Source of the DNA: Dastarcus helophoroides
Lineage: Eukaryota > Arthropoda > Insecta > Coleoptera > Bothrideridae
Length of the DNA: 64,000 nt
Direction of reading: 5' to 3'
Assembly (NCBI GenBank): GCA_028583605.1
Contig: CM053337.1
Location: forward strand, 26,584,162 to 26,648,161
Of this stretch, positions 1 to 11,270 are shown one piece after another; position 1 is the stretch's first letter; each line of letters begins with the position of its first letter. A program made the translations under genes and the position numbers. Below the pieces are notes generated by a model. The model ran no database searches. It was not told the origin of the DNA and worked only from the letters and a program-made list of their open reading frames with translations.

Positions 1-3000
1 TATTTTCTAATGATATAATATGCACGTATAGGAAATATTTTTAAAATCGGAATATGTTTAGCTCCCCTTCCCAACCCAGTACTTATACGACAAAAATCAT
101 CTTACATCCGTAACACCTATGGACACGCACGAGGGACAATATTGTATAGAGATAATATAGTTATTGACAAATAAATTAGAATACCCAGTAAAGATTAAAA
201 TATGATCTAAGTATTTTTTTATTATGAGAGCAACAAATGATTACAATTTCAAAGCTTTTACGATTCCGTTTTTTTACATAGGCCTGGGGAGATGCGTCTA
301 AAAATGCTAGTTATTGGTTGTTGCTGGGCTACATTCCAATTGGTGGATTCTTTTTAAGTACTATCCACTCGCAAAGGGCATTGTGTTATTGGAGGAGTGG
401 GAGTAGTAGACAGAAATAAAGATAGATGACGACAAACTGCCGATTTAAACAACGATAAGTTGTTATTATTAGGGAAATTTTTGCTTGAAAAGAAAGGAAT
501 TTCAGAGTTGAAAATTCTGTAAAAAAAATTCACAGATTTCGCAATCCTTGCGACCAACGGAGACATTGGAAATGATAACACCAAATAGAAACATAATTAA
601 CACTTTATTTAACATACAAGGTTATACAGGGTATTTACAAATTTCAAAGACAACGCTTGGCAGTTGATTCGGAATGATAAATAAATACGAATTACGAAAC
701 AAAACATAATAAAAAATATTTACTTTTTGAATTGCAGACTTTCAAAGTTGTTATAAAAAATAATTTAATTAATAATTTCATAACCTCTTTACCGATCGTG
801 TTGAAATATGAAATCTTTATTTAGATTAAAGGCTAGAATCTTAGTGACATCGACCCTTGTGTTATCCGACACCCCTTGAAATTCGCCACGACAATTATCT
901 ATGTATTTTCAAAGTAGTAAATAATAATAATTACATAAAATATGTATTGATTCACAATACGTATTACGTTTAGTTTTTATTTTGATTAAAATGTCGTTAA
1001 GGCTGACTGTGTTGAAAGTGTTTGCAGATGTGTCGTACACCACATGAACTTTATGGCCCTTCACAGTTTGTTTAAACCCCCTGGTTGGATAAGTAGTACA
1101 TTTCAGAAATTTGTCATTCCGACAAGTAGTTCTTAGATATTCAGTCATCCCTATTTTTTCCAAGTTTAAGAATCATTTTATTGACACTGAATGTGCCTTC
1201 TTTCCTTTTTGAAAGGCAACGTTACAATGAATAGATCACAGGGTGCTCGTAAGTAGTAATTGTCCTGAAAGTGTTATTCCTGGCCTTTTCTTCTTGGGAT
1301 AAAAGTATTTTGTTTTCAGTTTCCTCTTGATCCTAAAATTTATTGCCCCGGTCATGTAATTGTTCTTCCTGACAAGAATTTATGGTCTTTGAATTACATG
1401 TCATATTTTTGTTTCTTTGAATGGACTTTTAAATGACCAGCTGCATTTAACCCAATTCGGTTTCTTGAAAATGAAGTTTGCTGATTTCAATGGAATTTCT
1501 AATTACTCCCAAAATAAACTTGTTTCAGTTAATAAATCTGTTTAGATTATTTCGCATTGAAATAAGGATCATCTAAAAAAACATTAGAGGGCAGCTGAAT
1601 GGCAAATTTATCAATCTTAAAAATTGAGGTTGGTTCTGTGATTTTGTTTATCATATTCCAGATTACACGTGAATTCGTTTAGATGTGATTTGATTCATAT
1701 GGTACATTACTTCAAACTATTTTAAAGAAAATTACAATTTCTTTAACTAATGCTGATATAATGATGTTCGCTTGACACCCTGGATTTAACAACGCTGGAC
1801 ATTGTTTAAAGTTACTGCACCTATTTCTAATTAAAACTAGAGCTGTACTGGTTGTACTGATTGCCATTTTCGCTTTGCATGATCGTTTAATTTTTCCGCT
1901 CTTATGGGAATAATAAATAAAAGTAATTCCCTTTTTTGCCGAAAGCTCTAAAACCTTTATTACAGTTAATTAATTGTCTTAAACCGGGTTGTGTGGTTCT
2001 TGTAAATTAAAAAATGTTTAGGACGGTTCTGACCCGTTCTTTTATTTTAAAGCGGTCTTGCAGCAACTCTATTGCATAATTAATTAATAATAATAATAAT
2101 TAGCTGATAATGACAATGATTCAATAACGTCACTTGAATCTCCTTGCACAGAATCGCAAAGAAAATGAAATTTCTTAATATCAAAAATACGCTTGTCGTA
2201 ATGAACTGACCACTTAAATGAATCTAAAAACAAAAATGGGAAGCGATGAGGGCTTTAAATTAGCAACAGATATGGTATTTAATTGTCTCGAGCCGTTTAA
2301 TAATGACAGAGTGAATCTGATTGAATTAGTAAATTTCAATTTGTCAGTTAAAATTTTATCGGGTGTTCAAAGGAAAAAGTCATCAAGTGTGCTTTAAGTT
2401 TTTTAGAAGAGAACGATTACTTATTGATTATTTTGGTTGATCCGTCAAGGGTCATTTTGACGTCTTATTTATCCAGAGAGGTTAAAAGTTTCTAACCCAA
2501 AGAAAATAGTCTAGAAATCTATTTTACTCTTCTTTACAAAATTATGCGCTTATGCTTTCAAAATAATTATAAACACAAATTTTGGGCTTTTCCGAAATTT
2601 AATAATTTCTTCCACAATTTCCAATTTTTTAAATTTTTACATTAAACTTGCAATTCTTGTGTTTTTTCTTAAATTTTCGGATTTCAAACGGATTCAAAAT
2701 TTGAACATCAGTCTTGCGAGTCTAACCCAAGATATTGCATTAAAAAAATAAATATAGAGTATTTTCTTGAAATTATGACTTTTTCACAAAATTCCTCAAC
2801 CTTTCAAAATGTCATTAATTTTTCTTTAACTGTCAATAAATATTTACGTTTTATTTAAAATTTTCATGTTAAATAATAAGTTTTAAATATTTCTAAAAAT
2901 TTTGACTTATTTTCGAAATTGTGACCTCAGCCTAAAAAATTCTTGAAATTATAAATTTATAAACTCGAAAACTCAAGATTTTTTGTCGAAATTTTCTAAT

Positions 3001-3915
3001 GTCAACTTTTTTTCCAAATTTAAAATCCCCTTTTTTATTAAATCATGAGTGGTGGGTTTCCTCAAATTTTAAAATCCCAAAATTCAAACTTTACTTTCTA
3101 CTCTTATTTCCAACACCAATAAAGGTTTCAACCAGTGTTAAAGCTTTAATTTTTTATTTTCAAGGTTTTAAATTTAATGTAGACTCTTTTTTTAAGAACA
3201 CAAGTCATTTATTTAAAATCTTGACTTTAAATAAAATATTTTAATTTTTTTCAAATGATTTTGATTTAGTTGCAAAATTTTATCTTTAACCTCAAAATGT
3301 TGACATGTTTTGAAGTTTTAGAACATTATGAATTTTTTGAAATCCTGGAATATTTTCCCAAAATTGTCTACTTTTTTACTGTTTTTCTCGCAACTTTTCT
3401 GAATTCAAAATTTTATTTATCTAGCTATTTTTTTTTATTTTCGACCTTAATATCGAAGTATTCGACTTGAGATTTCGAGTGAAAACTTAAATATTCAAAT
3501 ATTTTTCTTTCGACTTTTTTCTATTTTTAAGGCTATTTCTGCAATGTTTATCTTTTCTAAAATGACAGTTTCCATTAGCCAAGTTTCTTCTGAAAGATTA
3601 TTTTTTAAATTGAAATATACTCGTATAACCAAATAGACTACGAAATAATTTAAATCAAAATAATATTAAGGCATCTATGCTCATGGCTCTTGAAGGAAAT
3701 ATTTTAGTACAAAGCGAAAACAATGTAATATTAAAATATATTTAATCTACAAGCAAAAATTTGTCAACTTTATTGTAAAAGTAATTTACATCTATTTGAG
3801 CCCTAAAAATTATAAGTGCAGATATTTTACCACATTCGTTTACTGAGTACTTCAAGGTTTTCAAGACAGTACGTGAATTGGATTTAGGGTAAGAGTTTAC
3901 AGCATAATAATGGAA
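1..3915. other. gene-free AT-rich sequence
   Basis: No coding region is supported here. Short open frames at 354-584 and 909-1163 (minus) have no recognisable domain and no codon character. From about 2560 to 3640 the DNA becomes low-complexity, with many repeats of words such as AAATTTTC, TTTGAAAT and TCGAAATT. The phenylalanine-rich open frames at 2999-3244 and 3270-3470 are by-products of that composition. I see no terminal repeats marking an element. Confidence 0.6.
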
Positions 3916-4176
3916 TTATAACCCTTCAGTTAAGGGCCGCTGACTTGGGTAACCTGTGTAAACTTCAGAACCTTTAAGTTTGCGCATCTTTACATGCTCA
4001 CGATACCGCCTATAGTGTTCAGTTTTTGTTAGCGGTGTTTTCGTACTTAACTTACTAGATTCTCTATTTTCAATCTCTCGTAAACGGTTTTTACGCTCTC
4101 GATATGTCTTACACTTTTCGCTATTTTTCATACTCTTAATATCCATAGCTGATAGCCTTATCCAATGAAACGTCAC
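3916..4176 (-). CDS. small basic hypothetical protein, possibly transposon-associated
   Basis: This 86-codon frame starts with ATG on the minus strand. The product is very rich in Arg, Lys and Glu. It holds two arginine-rich blocks, KTYRERKNR near residue 23 and HYRRYREHV near residue 54, separated by a Ser/Thr-rich stretch with TPLTK. Short proteins with repeated YRER/RRYRE blocks are frequent in insect genomes as multicopy, often transposon-linked hypothetical proteins, so a mobile-element origin is plausible. I do not recognise a specific family. A LINE fragment starts about 200 bases downstream on the plus map. It could also be a chance frame in a decayed repeat. Confidence 0.35.
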   Translation of the reverse strand: MTFHWIRLSAMDIKSMKNSEKCKTYRERKNRLREIENRESSKLSTKTPLTKTEHYRRYREHVKMRKLKGSEVYTGYPSQRPLTEGL

Positions 4177-4389
4177 TGGAATAACCGAATATGGTGCACT
4201 GCGGTGAACTGTAAACTTAACATTCTCCCATAGTTTTCACGCCGGCCTCTCGACGCCGAGAGTGCTCGACTGGCGAGTATGTCAGAGCGAGCGACACCTT
4301 GTTCTCTCAAGCTTGAACGAAAACCCGAAACTTCACCCCATATCTCAACATAAACATTTCCAATGTTAAAAAGAGTTACCCTAAATAAA

Positions 4390-5110
4390 AGTTCTCACTG
4401 TACCAAGCTGAATTGGATAGTGCTGTCTCCGATTTTCTTAAATACATCAAGAATGTTACCCTTGAGGGGCTCAGAGTTATCAGTTCTTGTGGACATCTTC
4501 CAGGATAGAACTTGTAGAAAAAAATCACCAATCATCCATTTGTGATTGAGTATCTGAAGAGATTCGGTAATAATTTTATTATCAATTGAATCCAGAAGAG
4601 TCAATGAGAGCTTCAGGGCCTAATTCCAAACACAAGAACGGTTCTCTAGTGTTTTAGCTTTGTAAGGAGTAAAGAGCTGATCTGTTGTGAAGTATTTCTT
4701 AGCTTGAAAAAGAAAGCCCAGCTTTTGTGAGGCAGATTTGATAATAGCGGAAACACAGTTATTAAAATAAATAAATAAATGTGGCAGCGTTTACGTTTAT
4801 TCCTGCGATAGACAAATTAGATTTCATAGGGAGGATTTTAATGTTCACGAGAACGTCGAATGCATTATTCTTTGACGTTTTTCTAGAAAAATCAAAGCCC
4901 TAAGTTTTTAACGCTTTGAGGTTAACCAGAATTGTCCTTGCCCATTTCAAAACGATTTCGAGATTACGATTTGTATCTGCTGTTCCCTTAGCTTGTCTGA
5001 AGCAACAACGTTGTTGAAGGAAAAGGATGATATTAGGCTACCATCATCTCCGTTGTTATACATCTGGGAATAGATCCATGGGTCAGGTCTGCATTCATTG
5101 CAAACTTGAT
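4390..5110 (-). pseudogene. LINE reverse transcriptase C-terminal fragment (non-LTR retrotransposon)
   Basis: Read on the minus strand in several frames, this stretch gives the late part of a non-LTR retrotransposon ORF2. A degraded YADDG-like box is encoded near 5040. It is followed by a segment with SASQKLGFLFQAKKYFTTDQ near 4700, then LLDSIDNKIITESLQILNHK near 4590, which is the usual order at the C-terminal end of CR1/Jockey-type polymerases. Frameshifts and stops interrupt it, and neither end of the element is visible. The longest piece in one frame is 4395-4604. A related fragment in the same orientation lies at 32640-33000. The family call at LINE level is firm; the clade is not. Confidence 0.75.
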
Positions 5111-5400
5111 TTAGACGAACCAAATTTTTTCTAATCGTCTCAAATGACTGTCTAATTTACACTTATAAACGAGCAGCTTGATTTTCCGAACACACCTCTA
5201 ATTGAAACTTTGGACGAGATTTCGGATTAGACGAAATATTCGTAGGACTCTGATCCATCGAGCGTGTTAGCGTCAAAACGGCTAAACAAATTGCAGGTAT
5301 AACTGCCGATGATGCAATAATGCGAAACCTGCTTCGGCGCAAATATTTATCAAAGGGTTGTGGAATTTTTAATATCTGTTGCTTTTTAATCGTTAACACT

Positions 5401-5540
5401 CTTCTGAAGAGTTTCGCCTCTGGTATGATGGACATACTGAGTTAACGGGCTCTTCTGTCTAAATTTTCTTATCCTTTGTACCAATTTTCAATTCAGAAGA
5501 GCTTCGCCTCTGGTATGGTGGACATACTGAGATACCGTTC
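5401..5540. repeat. imperfect direct repeat, about 92 bp apart
   Basis: Two copies of a roughly 40-bp unit sit at about 5402-5444 and 5494-5536. Both contain TTCGCCTCTGGTATG followed by TGGACATACTGAG and differ at only a few positions. The unit lies just upstream of the hammerhead-like motif at 5626, so all may belong to one decayed element. Confidence 0.6.
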
Positions 5541-5625
5541 TCTGATGTTTTGAAACTGACCTTTTCATTCTTTCATTTTTGCATATTCCTTTATATTTCC
5601 CTTTTTATTTATTGTTTCGTTTCTT

Positions 5626-5670
5626 TGTTCCTGAAGAAGCCCCCTACGATGGTGGGCGAAACGTCGAACA
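5626..5670 (+). ncRNA. hammerhead-ribozyme-like motif with minimal stem III
   Basis: The stretch reads as a type I hammerhead. Stem I 5' arm is TGTTC (5626-5630), then CTGAAGA (5631-5637), stem II GCCC/GGGC (5639-5642 with 5654-5657), GAA (5658-5660), a two-base-pair stem III AC/GT without a loop (5661-5664), cleavage-site C (5665), and stem I 3' arm GAACA (5666-5670). All conserved core bases of the family are present, including a GUC cleavage triplet. One extra unpaired A (5638) sits between the core and stem II, unlike the canonical consensus. Hammerheads with almost no stem III are known from Penelope-like retroelements and act as dimers. Activity is an inference. Confidence 0.5.
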
Positions 5671-6752
5671 CTTTTACTAGTTCTTTGATGCGGTCCAATC
5701 CCGGAAAAAGTATATCCTGTAATGAAATATAAGGCTAATGAAAAAATGAAGTTCTAGAGACAAGCTTTAAATTAAAACTTACTTTTACTGCATAATACTA
5801 TAGATTCTAGTTGATTTCATGGTATTGTCTAGTAACACTTGCATTGGTGTAACATTTTACATCCTTGGTAAAATATTTGTAAAGTCTGTGAATGTATTTT
5901 CATGGTGTTTAAAAGTTATAATATGTTTGCTTAAAGTTCATCCGGTTGCGTTAAGATACAGAGCCAATTTGTCAATTCGAGAGCTAGCTGTATTTTCTTT
6001 GAAGTTATGAAAACACGGCATAGTAATATATTGTTTTTCTAAGTTGGCACTGCAGAAGTTTGCGTTTAGCACAGGAAGACTTGGGTGTGCGGATCACAGC
6101 TAGAATTGCAAATGAACACGAAACTCGTTTTGCATCTCGAATTTCCAAACAACCTTATATTATTCCATTAAACAAGTTTATAGGGGTAGATGGGCGAACA
6201 TTTTTAGTCGACGATTTCCATTAAAGCCGTCAGGAAACTGAACCGCATTATTTACATGCGTGCAAACAATTATTGGAAGCGATGATTTCTGTAAAATCAC
6301 TCTGCTATTGAAACCTGATAGAATGCGGGTTGAATTAATATAATTATAGCAGAAAATTATGCCAATAATAAATGATATATATGCAATTTCGCACAATAAA
6401 ACGATATTTTCCTATTTCATTCAATATAATCATTTCAGAGTGGCTTTCATTATGCGGTTTCCCAGTGATTTTTATAAAATAAATTTATTATAGTATTCTG
6501 CTACACAGGATCAAACAAATGTTAATTTCTATTTTCATTATAAAACATTCTATTTAATCCGGATAAATTTTGTTTTCCAAGTATATTTGTTAAATTTATG
6601 TATTTGTAGATACAGGCTGATGCAATCATAATAGCATTAATTTTAACTACGTGTTCAGAAGACTTAGCAGACAGAAAATTGAACAAAAAAATTGTATTCC
6701 AATTTTTAAAATAGATCCAAATCAATTCATTAACCATCAAACGCTTCTTCCA
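5671..6752. other. gene-free sequence
   Basis: I see no gene or terminal repeat here. Open frames at 5819-6010, 6178-6396 (minus) and 6522-6740 (minus) show no recognisable motifs. Confidence 0.5.
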
Positions 6753-6915
6753 TCAAATTCTCATTTAAAAAAAAACAAAATTTTGACTTATTAAGAAAAT
6801 TGTAACAATTTTAAAATTTTCCCTTTTTCTAAAATAGTGCTATTTTTGGAACTTCGTAATTTGTCAAAATTTCAACTTTTTCAGAAAATTTTTATTTTGT
6901 TGTAGATCTTGACTT
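6753..6915. repeat. 160-bp duplicated segment, copy 1
   Basis: This segment recurs almost unchanged at 8176-8336. The differences visible are in the length of one A-run and one missing base. Both copies begin TCAAATTCTCATTT and end TAGATCTTGACTT. The surrounding lattice DNA is far more diverged, so this is a discrete and probably recent duplication. Confidence 0.85.
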
Positions 6916-8175
6916 GGCCACATTAAGGCGGCGGTCTGGTACTCTAAAACGTCGAAATTCTTTGCTTGCCATTTACAAAGTACGTCAATACTATCGCTTA
7001 GGATTTAGTGAAATTTGGTAATGTTTAGAAATGTTGGGAAATTTGGGCTTTGGAAGCAGATTTTTGATTTTTTTCTTAGTATTCTCACAAATGGGCGTAC
7101 AATTTGTCCCTTTTTTTGCCTATTTTCAGAAGCTAATATCTCGGAAACTAAACGGATTTTAAAAAAAGTACTTCCATCCTTGCTTTATAGGTTCTCCAAA
7201 TTTGAAAACAAAATGTTGAAAAATAAAGGCACCATTTGTAAAATGGAAGAGCGGTATTTGGCATAAAAATTGGGCTTAGATTTCGATTGCCTTCACTCTG
7301 GTGAGGCAGGGTACGGAGACGGACGTGATGCGGAGCAGAGAAATTTTTGCCCCTTCCCCAATATGTCATCAAGGAACGAAGTATCTTCAGCTTCCAGGTT
7401 CATATTTCTTTATTTAAGCACGGCAGATATATCACAATAATAATAAACAATATTAAAACATTTTTTCTACCAGAGTTTGAGAGTAAAATGAATTGTTTAG
7501 TATTTGTAGCTTACAACCATTTACTGAATATTTAGTGGTTTTTGTTTTGATATGTTTAGGAAAATTTTGTTCTCTCCTTATTAACATTTTTATATTACTC
7601 TTTGAAAAAATATAAATTGTTTAGGTAAAGAAATGCCATGACAGATTTAAGCAAAAAAAAGGAAAATTGGTTTTATATCATTTAAATTGGAAATTTTATA
7701 TTCTACTAGCATTACTTGTAGTCGAAAATCGACCAATTGTATCTGCAAAGAACGAAATTGTTTTTCACATATTTAATTAATAAGTATTCATGCAGATATT
7801 TAGTTCTTACCTTGACGATAGGAGAAAATGCGTGGAAAAATAAAAATTTCAGCTCTTTGAAAATTTCAAATTCTTCGAAAATGTTGGCTTTTTTCACAAT
7901 TTCGACAATTTTTTGAAAATCTACTTTTGCTTGAAAACCTCAACCTTTTTCACAATTTCGACATCTTGAAACTTTTGAAAATTATGAATTTTTTTGAGGA
8001 ATATGATTTTTATGATAATTTCCACCTTTTCTTATTTATTTTTGAAAATTTCGAACACTCGCTAAATATTTCGACTTTTTTTTCAAAATCCCTAGTTTTT
8101 CTTGAAGAATTTCATATTTTTAATTTCTACCTTTTTAATGATTTCGACTTGGACATTTTAAAATTTCCACTTATT
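6916..8175. other. sequence between the two duplicated segments
   Basis: The first part (6916-7400) is less A/T-biased than its surroundings and begins right after the duplicated segment. The rest returns to low-complexity DNA. Frames at 7015-7266 and 7927-8208 are compositional and unsupported. No terminal repeats other than the 160-bp flanks are seen. Confidence 0.5.
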
Positions 8176-8336
8176 TCAAATTCTCATTTAAAAAAAACAA
8201 AATTTTGACTTATTAAGAAAATTGTAACAATTTTAAAATTTTCCCTTTTTCTAAAATAGTGCTATTTTTGGAACTTCTAATTTGTCAAAATTTCAACTTT
8301 TTCAGAAAATTTTTATTTTGTTGTAGATCTTGACTT
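8176..8336. repeat. 160-bp duplicated segment, copy 2
   Basis: This is the second copy of 6753-6915, in the same orientation, about 1.4 kb away. Confidence 0.85.
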
Positions 8337-9713
8337 CTCTTAAAAAATTCTGCTTTTTTGACAATTCCGACATTTTAAAAAGATGAACGAACTAATAATT
8401 CTAACCAGGTCAACATATTCGAAAATTCAAATTATTAGAAAGAAAAAGTCGAAATTATTAGAAAACCGAAGTTTAAAAAAATGGCAACATTTCAAAAGGC
8501 ATGAATTAAAAGAAAACAAGGCAAACATTGTGTGGCAATTTAGTGCCAACAAAGAAGAATTTTCAGAGAAAATTCGTAATTTTGAGAAAAGATGGTGCTT
8601 CCGTATTTTTGTAGAAAAATATATGTTGATTTTAAAGGAATTAACAGGAAACAAAAAGGGTAAAAGGAAGCACTTTTAAGTCACCTATTTCTAATTATGT
8701 ACTTGACCTGCTTAGAGAACTGAGAGAAGGAATACGTGTCAAAGGATTTTTTTATAAGTCTGCAATTCGGTAGCCCAATTTTAAGCTTTTCTCTCGAAAT
8801 TTTGAATTTAAAGTTTAAACTATTCGAATTTCTCCAGAGATTTTGAAATTTCATGGAAAACATCGACAAAAATATCGAATACTTCAATTTAAAGTTAAAG
8901 TTGTGAGACTAATGGGAACTCGAGATCTTCCTTACATAAATCTCATTTTTTTAAAATCTGTTGCCATTTTTCAAAAATTTCAATTCAAATATGAAATCGT
9001 TCTTTGTATCATAATTCAAGGTGCAATTTTAAAGTGAACAGTTAGAATTTTTTTAAAATTTTGGCTATTTTCTCAAAATTTCCAATTTAAATCTGAAATT
9101 TTATTTTAATTTGGAATTGTAATACTAGAAAGAAAAATTAAATTTTCAGCCTTTACTTTTCGGACAAATTGAAAATAGCAAAAGAAAAACTTATTTTTTA
9201 AAGTAAACTAACATATCAAATAAAAAAGTGGCAAAAAAAATTATTTGGAAAAAATTCATGCAACGTCATTTTTAATTTCAAAATTCTGTGAAAAAATTTT
9301 AAATTTCTGGCATAATTTTGTTCAAAGTTTTTTCCATAATTTTGACTTAAATCTGAAATTCCGGATCCCAAATTCGAGTTTAAGAAAATATGGATTCTAA
9401 AATCGAGCTGAAAAAAATAAATAAATAAAAATGAATAAAAATTGACATTTGTAAAATGGACATTTTAGAAATCTTGTAACATCGACTTATTTCTATCCTA
9501 TTTCAAAGTCTAAGTTTTAAGAAAATAATTTGGAAATTTCCAATTTAAAATTTCTGACTTTTTTTCAGAATTTATTTAAATATATCCTTCCTTTTAAAGT
9601 ATAGAATTTTAACTCATTTCTCGAAATTTTGTTTTTAAAAGTCTAAATTTTAACAAACTCTTTAAATAACATAAAATTTTGACATTTTAGTCGAAGTTTA
9701 CATTTTTTTCTCA
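8337..9713. repeat. degenerate A/T lattice DNA
   Basis: The DNA is built of loosely repeated words such as AAATTTTGA, TTTCAAAATTT and TCGAAATT, without a fixed period. The open frames (for example 8383-8679) encode Lys/Phe-rich strings without domains. The same type of DNA recurs at 10045-12190, 12480-14230, 17500-18340, 19604-20690 and 50900-53430. Confidence 0.6.
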
Positions 9714-9810
9714 ATTTTAGTGAAAGACTGGTCCTTGGTTATCTTCAAAAATTGAAATACAAAAATTGTCCCCTGAAATAAAGAAAGATTAAAAAACACT
9801 ACAAAGGTTG

Positions 9811-9851
9811 CTCTAACGCGTTTCGACAGCCAAGCTATCATCTTTGGAGAG
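9811..9851 (-). ncRNA. hammerhead-like core in snap-back repeat
   Basis: On the minus strand the order is stem I CTCT, then CCAAAGA where the family consensus has CTGANGA, an extra T, stem II GATAGC/GCTGTC, GAA, ACG/CGT as a zero-loop stem III, T as the cleavage base, and stem I AGAG pairing with CTCT. The core carries base changes at the second and third positions, so this copy is probably inactive. Confidence 0.4.
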
Positions 9852-9895
9852 ATAATGACTGAAACCAAGAAAGATTAAAAACACAACAAAGGTTG

Positions 9896-9936
9896 GTCTA
9901 ACGCGTTTCGGCAGCCAACCTATCATTTTCGGAGAG
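9896..9936 (-). ncRNA. hammerhead-like core in snap-back repeat, second module
   Basis: This has the same architecture as 9811-9851. The core reads CCGAAAA, stem II is GATAGG/GGCTGCC-like, and GAAACGCGTT follows. Stem I is weakened because AGAG has become AGAC. It is probably inactive. Confidence 0.35.
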
Positions 9937-10044
9937 ATACTGAAAATGATAGCTTGACTGTCGAAACGCGTTGAGTAACCTTTGTTGTGTTTTTTAATCT
10001 TTCTTGGTTTCAGTGGATAATTTTTGTATTTCAATTTTTCTCAA

Positions 10045-11116
10045 ACTCTCGACTTCATAATCTCAACATTTTGAACTTGTTTCCTGGAATTTCGATTTTA
10101 TTCTTAAAGTTTTGACTTTATTCTTCACATTTTGTTTCTGAAATCGAAATTAAAAAATAGTTTCTATTTTTTTGAAAAATTTAAAAAGTTTCTAAACAAA
10201 ATTCCGAATTTTTTTGAGAAATTTTGACCACCTTTTTGAAATTTTAATTTGTAATTTTAAACTCGAAATTTTTACTTCTTTCACAAAATTTTGGTCTTAA
10301 AGCTGATCAGTCGAATAGGTCTTAAAATATTAAAGTTGGTTACTTAAATTTCGACTTAAATAACGAAATTTCAATTGTAATGCCTAAAATTAAGAAAAAA
10401 ATAGTAATTTCAAGTAAAAACACGAAACTGTAGATTTCGAAAAAGTTTTCAGTTTTAAAAATGTGATGGTTTTTGAATTATTGTATAAATCTTGATATTT
10501 CACCTTTTTCCAATTTTTAAGTTTAATCCCCAAAATTAAATCCTAAGGTTTCACCTTATTCTCAAATTCCGAATGTAATTAAAAAATAAATACTTTTTTT
10601 GTAACTCTGCTTCAACAAAATTAGAATTATGAGTTCTGAAAAAAGTCTACAATTCTTTACGGACAAAATTTCGAATTTAAACTTGCGATTTTGTTAAAAT
10701 AATTTAAAATTTGGATAAAATGGAAATTAGTAGATACAAAGTCGAGAATGTTCAAAGAATCTTCTCGGAATTTAAAAAAAGGTCCATATATAAAAAAAAA
10801 TTGGGCAATTAAGACTCAATTTCACAAATAGAAGCAAAAAAGGCCCTTTCAGGAAAATTAAGAATGGAAAAATAAAAGTTAAATGCCCAAATACAAAATT
10901 TAAAAAAAAAATGAAATTTTGAGATGAAATCGATATTTATGAGTTACACACTAAGAAAATCTACCGCACAGCCCTGAAGTCGAATTGGAAAAAAGTCAAA
11001 TTTCGGTAAATAAATAAAAAGTTTCCGAAGAAAATATTTTTCGGGAAACTTTCGTTTTTTTTGTTAAAATTTCAACAATCTAAATACCAAAAAATCATCC
11101 ATTTTTTTGGTGGAAC
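10045..11116. repeat. degenerate A/T lattice DNA
   Basis: Low-complexity sequence of AAATTTT/TTTCGA words as in 8337-9713. No coding frame or terminal repeat is seen. Confidence 0.55.
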
Positions 11117-11270
11117 GGACTGGTCCTTGGCTATCTTTAAAAATTGAAATGCAAAACTCAGTATATCTCCGAAGCTGATAGCTTGGCTGTCCAAATGCGT
11201 TAGAGCAACCATTGTTGTGTTTTTAATTTTTAATCTTTCTTGGTTTCAGGGGACAAGATTTGTATTTCAA
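11117..11270 (+). mobile_element. snap-back repeat copy, left arm mostly missing
   Basis: It begins GGACTGGTCCTTGG, like the copies at 9728 and 33100, and then jumps after TTGAAATGCAAAA directly to a plus-strand hammerhead-like core at 11164-11205 (CCGAAGC, GATAGC/GCTGTC stem, CAAATGCGTT). It ends with CTTGGTTTCAGGGGACAAG and TTGTATTTCAA. The inverted left arm is largely lost, and GAAA has mutated to CAAA, so ribozyme function is unlikely here. Confidence 0.7.

Larger units (their letters stand above)
9714..10034. mobile_element. snap-back repeat with hammerhead-like cores, full copy
   Basis: From 9747 to 10039 the sequence folds back on itself. The left arm (9747-9851) and right arm (about 9935-10039) are inverted copies that share ATTGAAATACAAAAATTGTC, the TTAAAAAACAC segment and CGAAACGCGTT. 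Three hammerhead-like cores are present: 9811-9851 (minus), 9896-9936 (minus) and 9935-9978 (plus). Each has a short stem II (GATAGC/GCTGTC type), GAAA, and a self-complementary ACGCGT in place of stem III. A 10-bp word TTTTTCTCAA occurs at both flanks (within 9704-9713 and at 10035-10044) and may be a target duplication. The conserved 5' lead-in CTGGTCCTTGG starts at 9728. Related copies are at 11117, 33085 and 52813. Confidence 0.75.

Noticed and set aside
2999..3470. Phe-rich open frames (also at 7927-8208, 12690-13265 and 51436-51687)
   Set aside because: They follow from A/T lattice composition, occur on both strands, and show no domain or codon signal.
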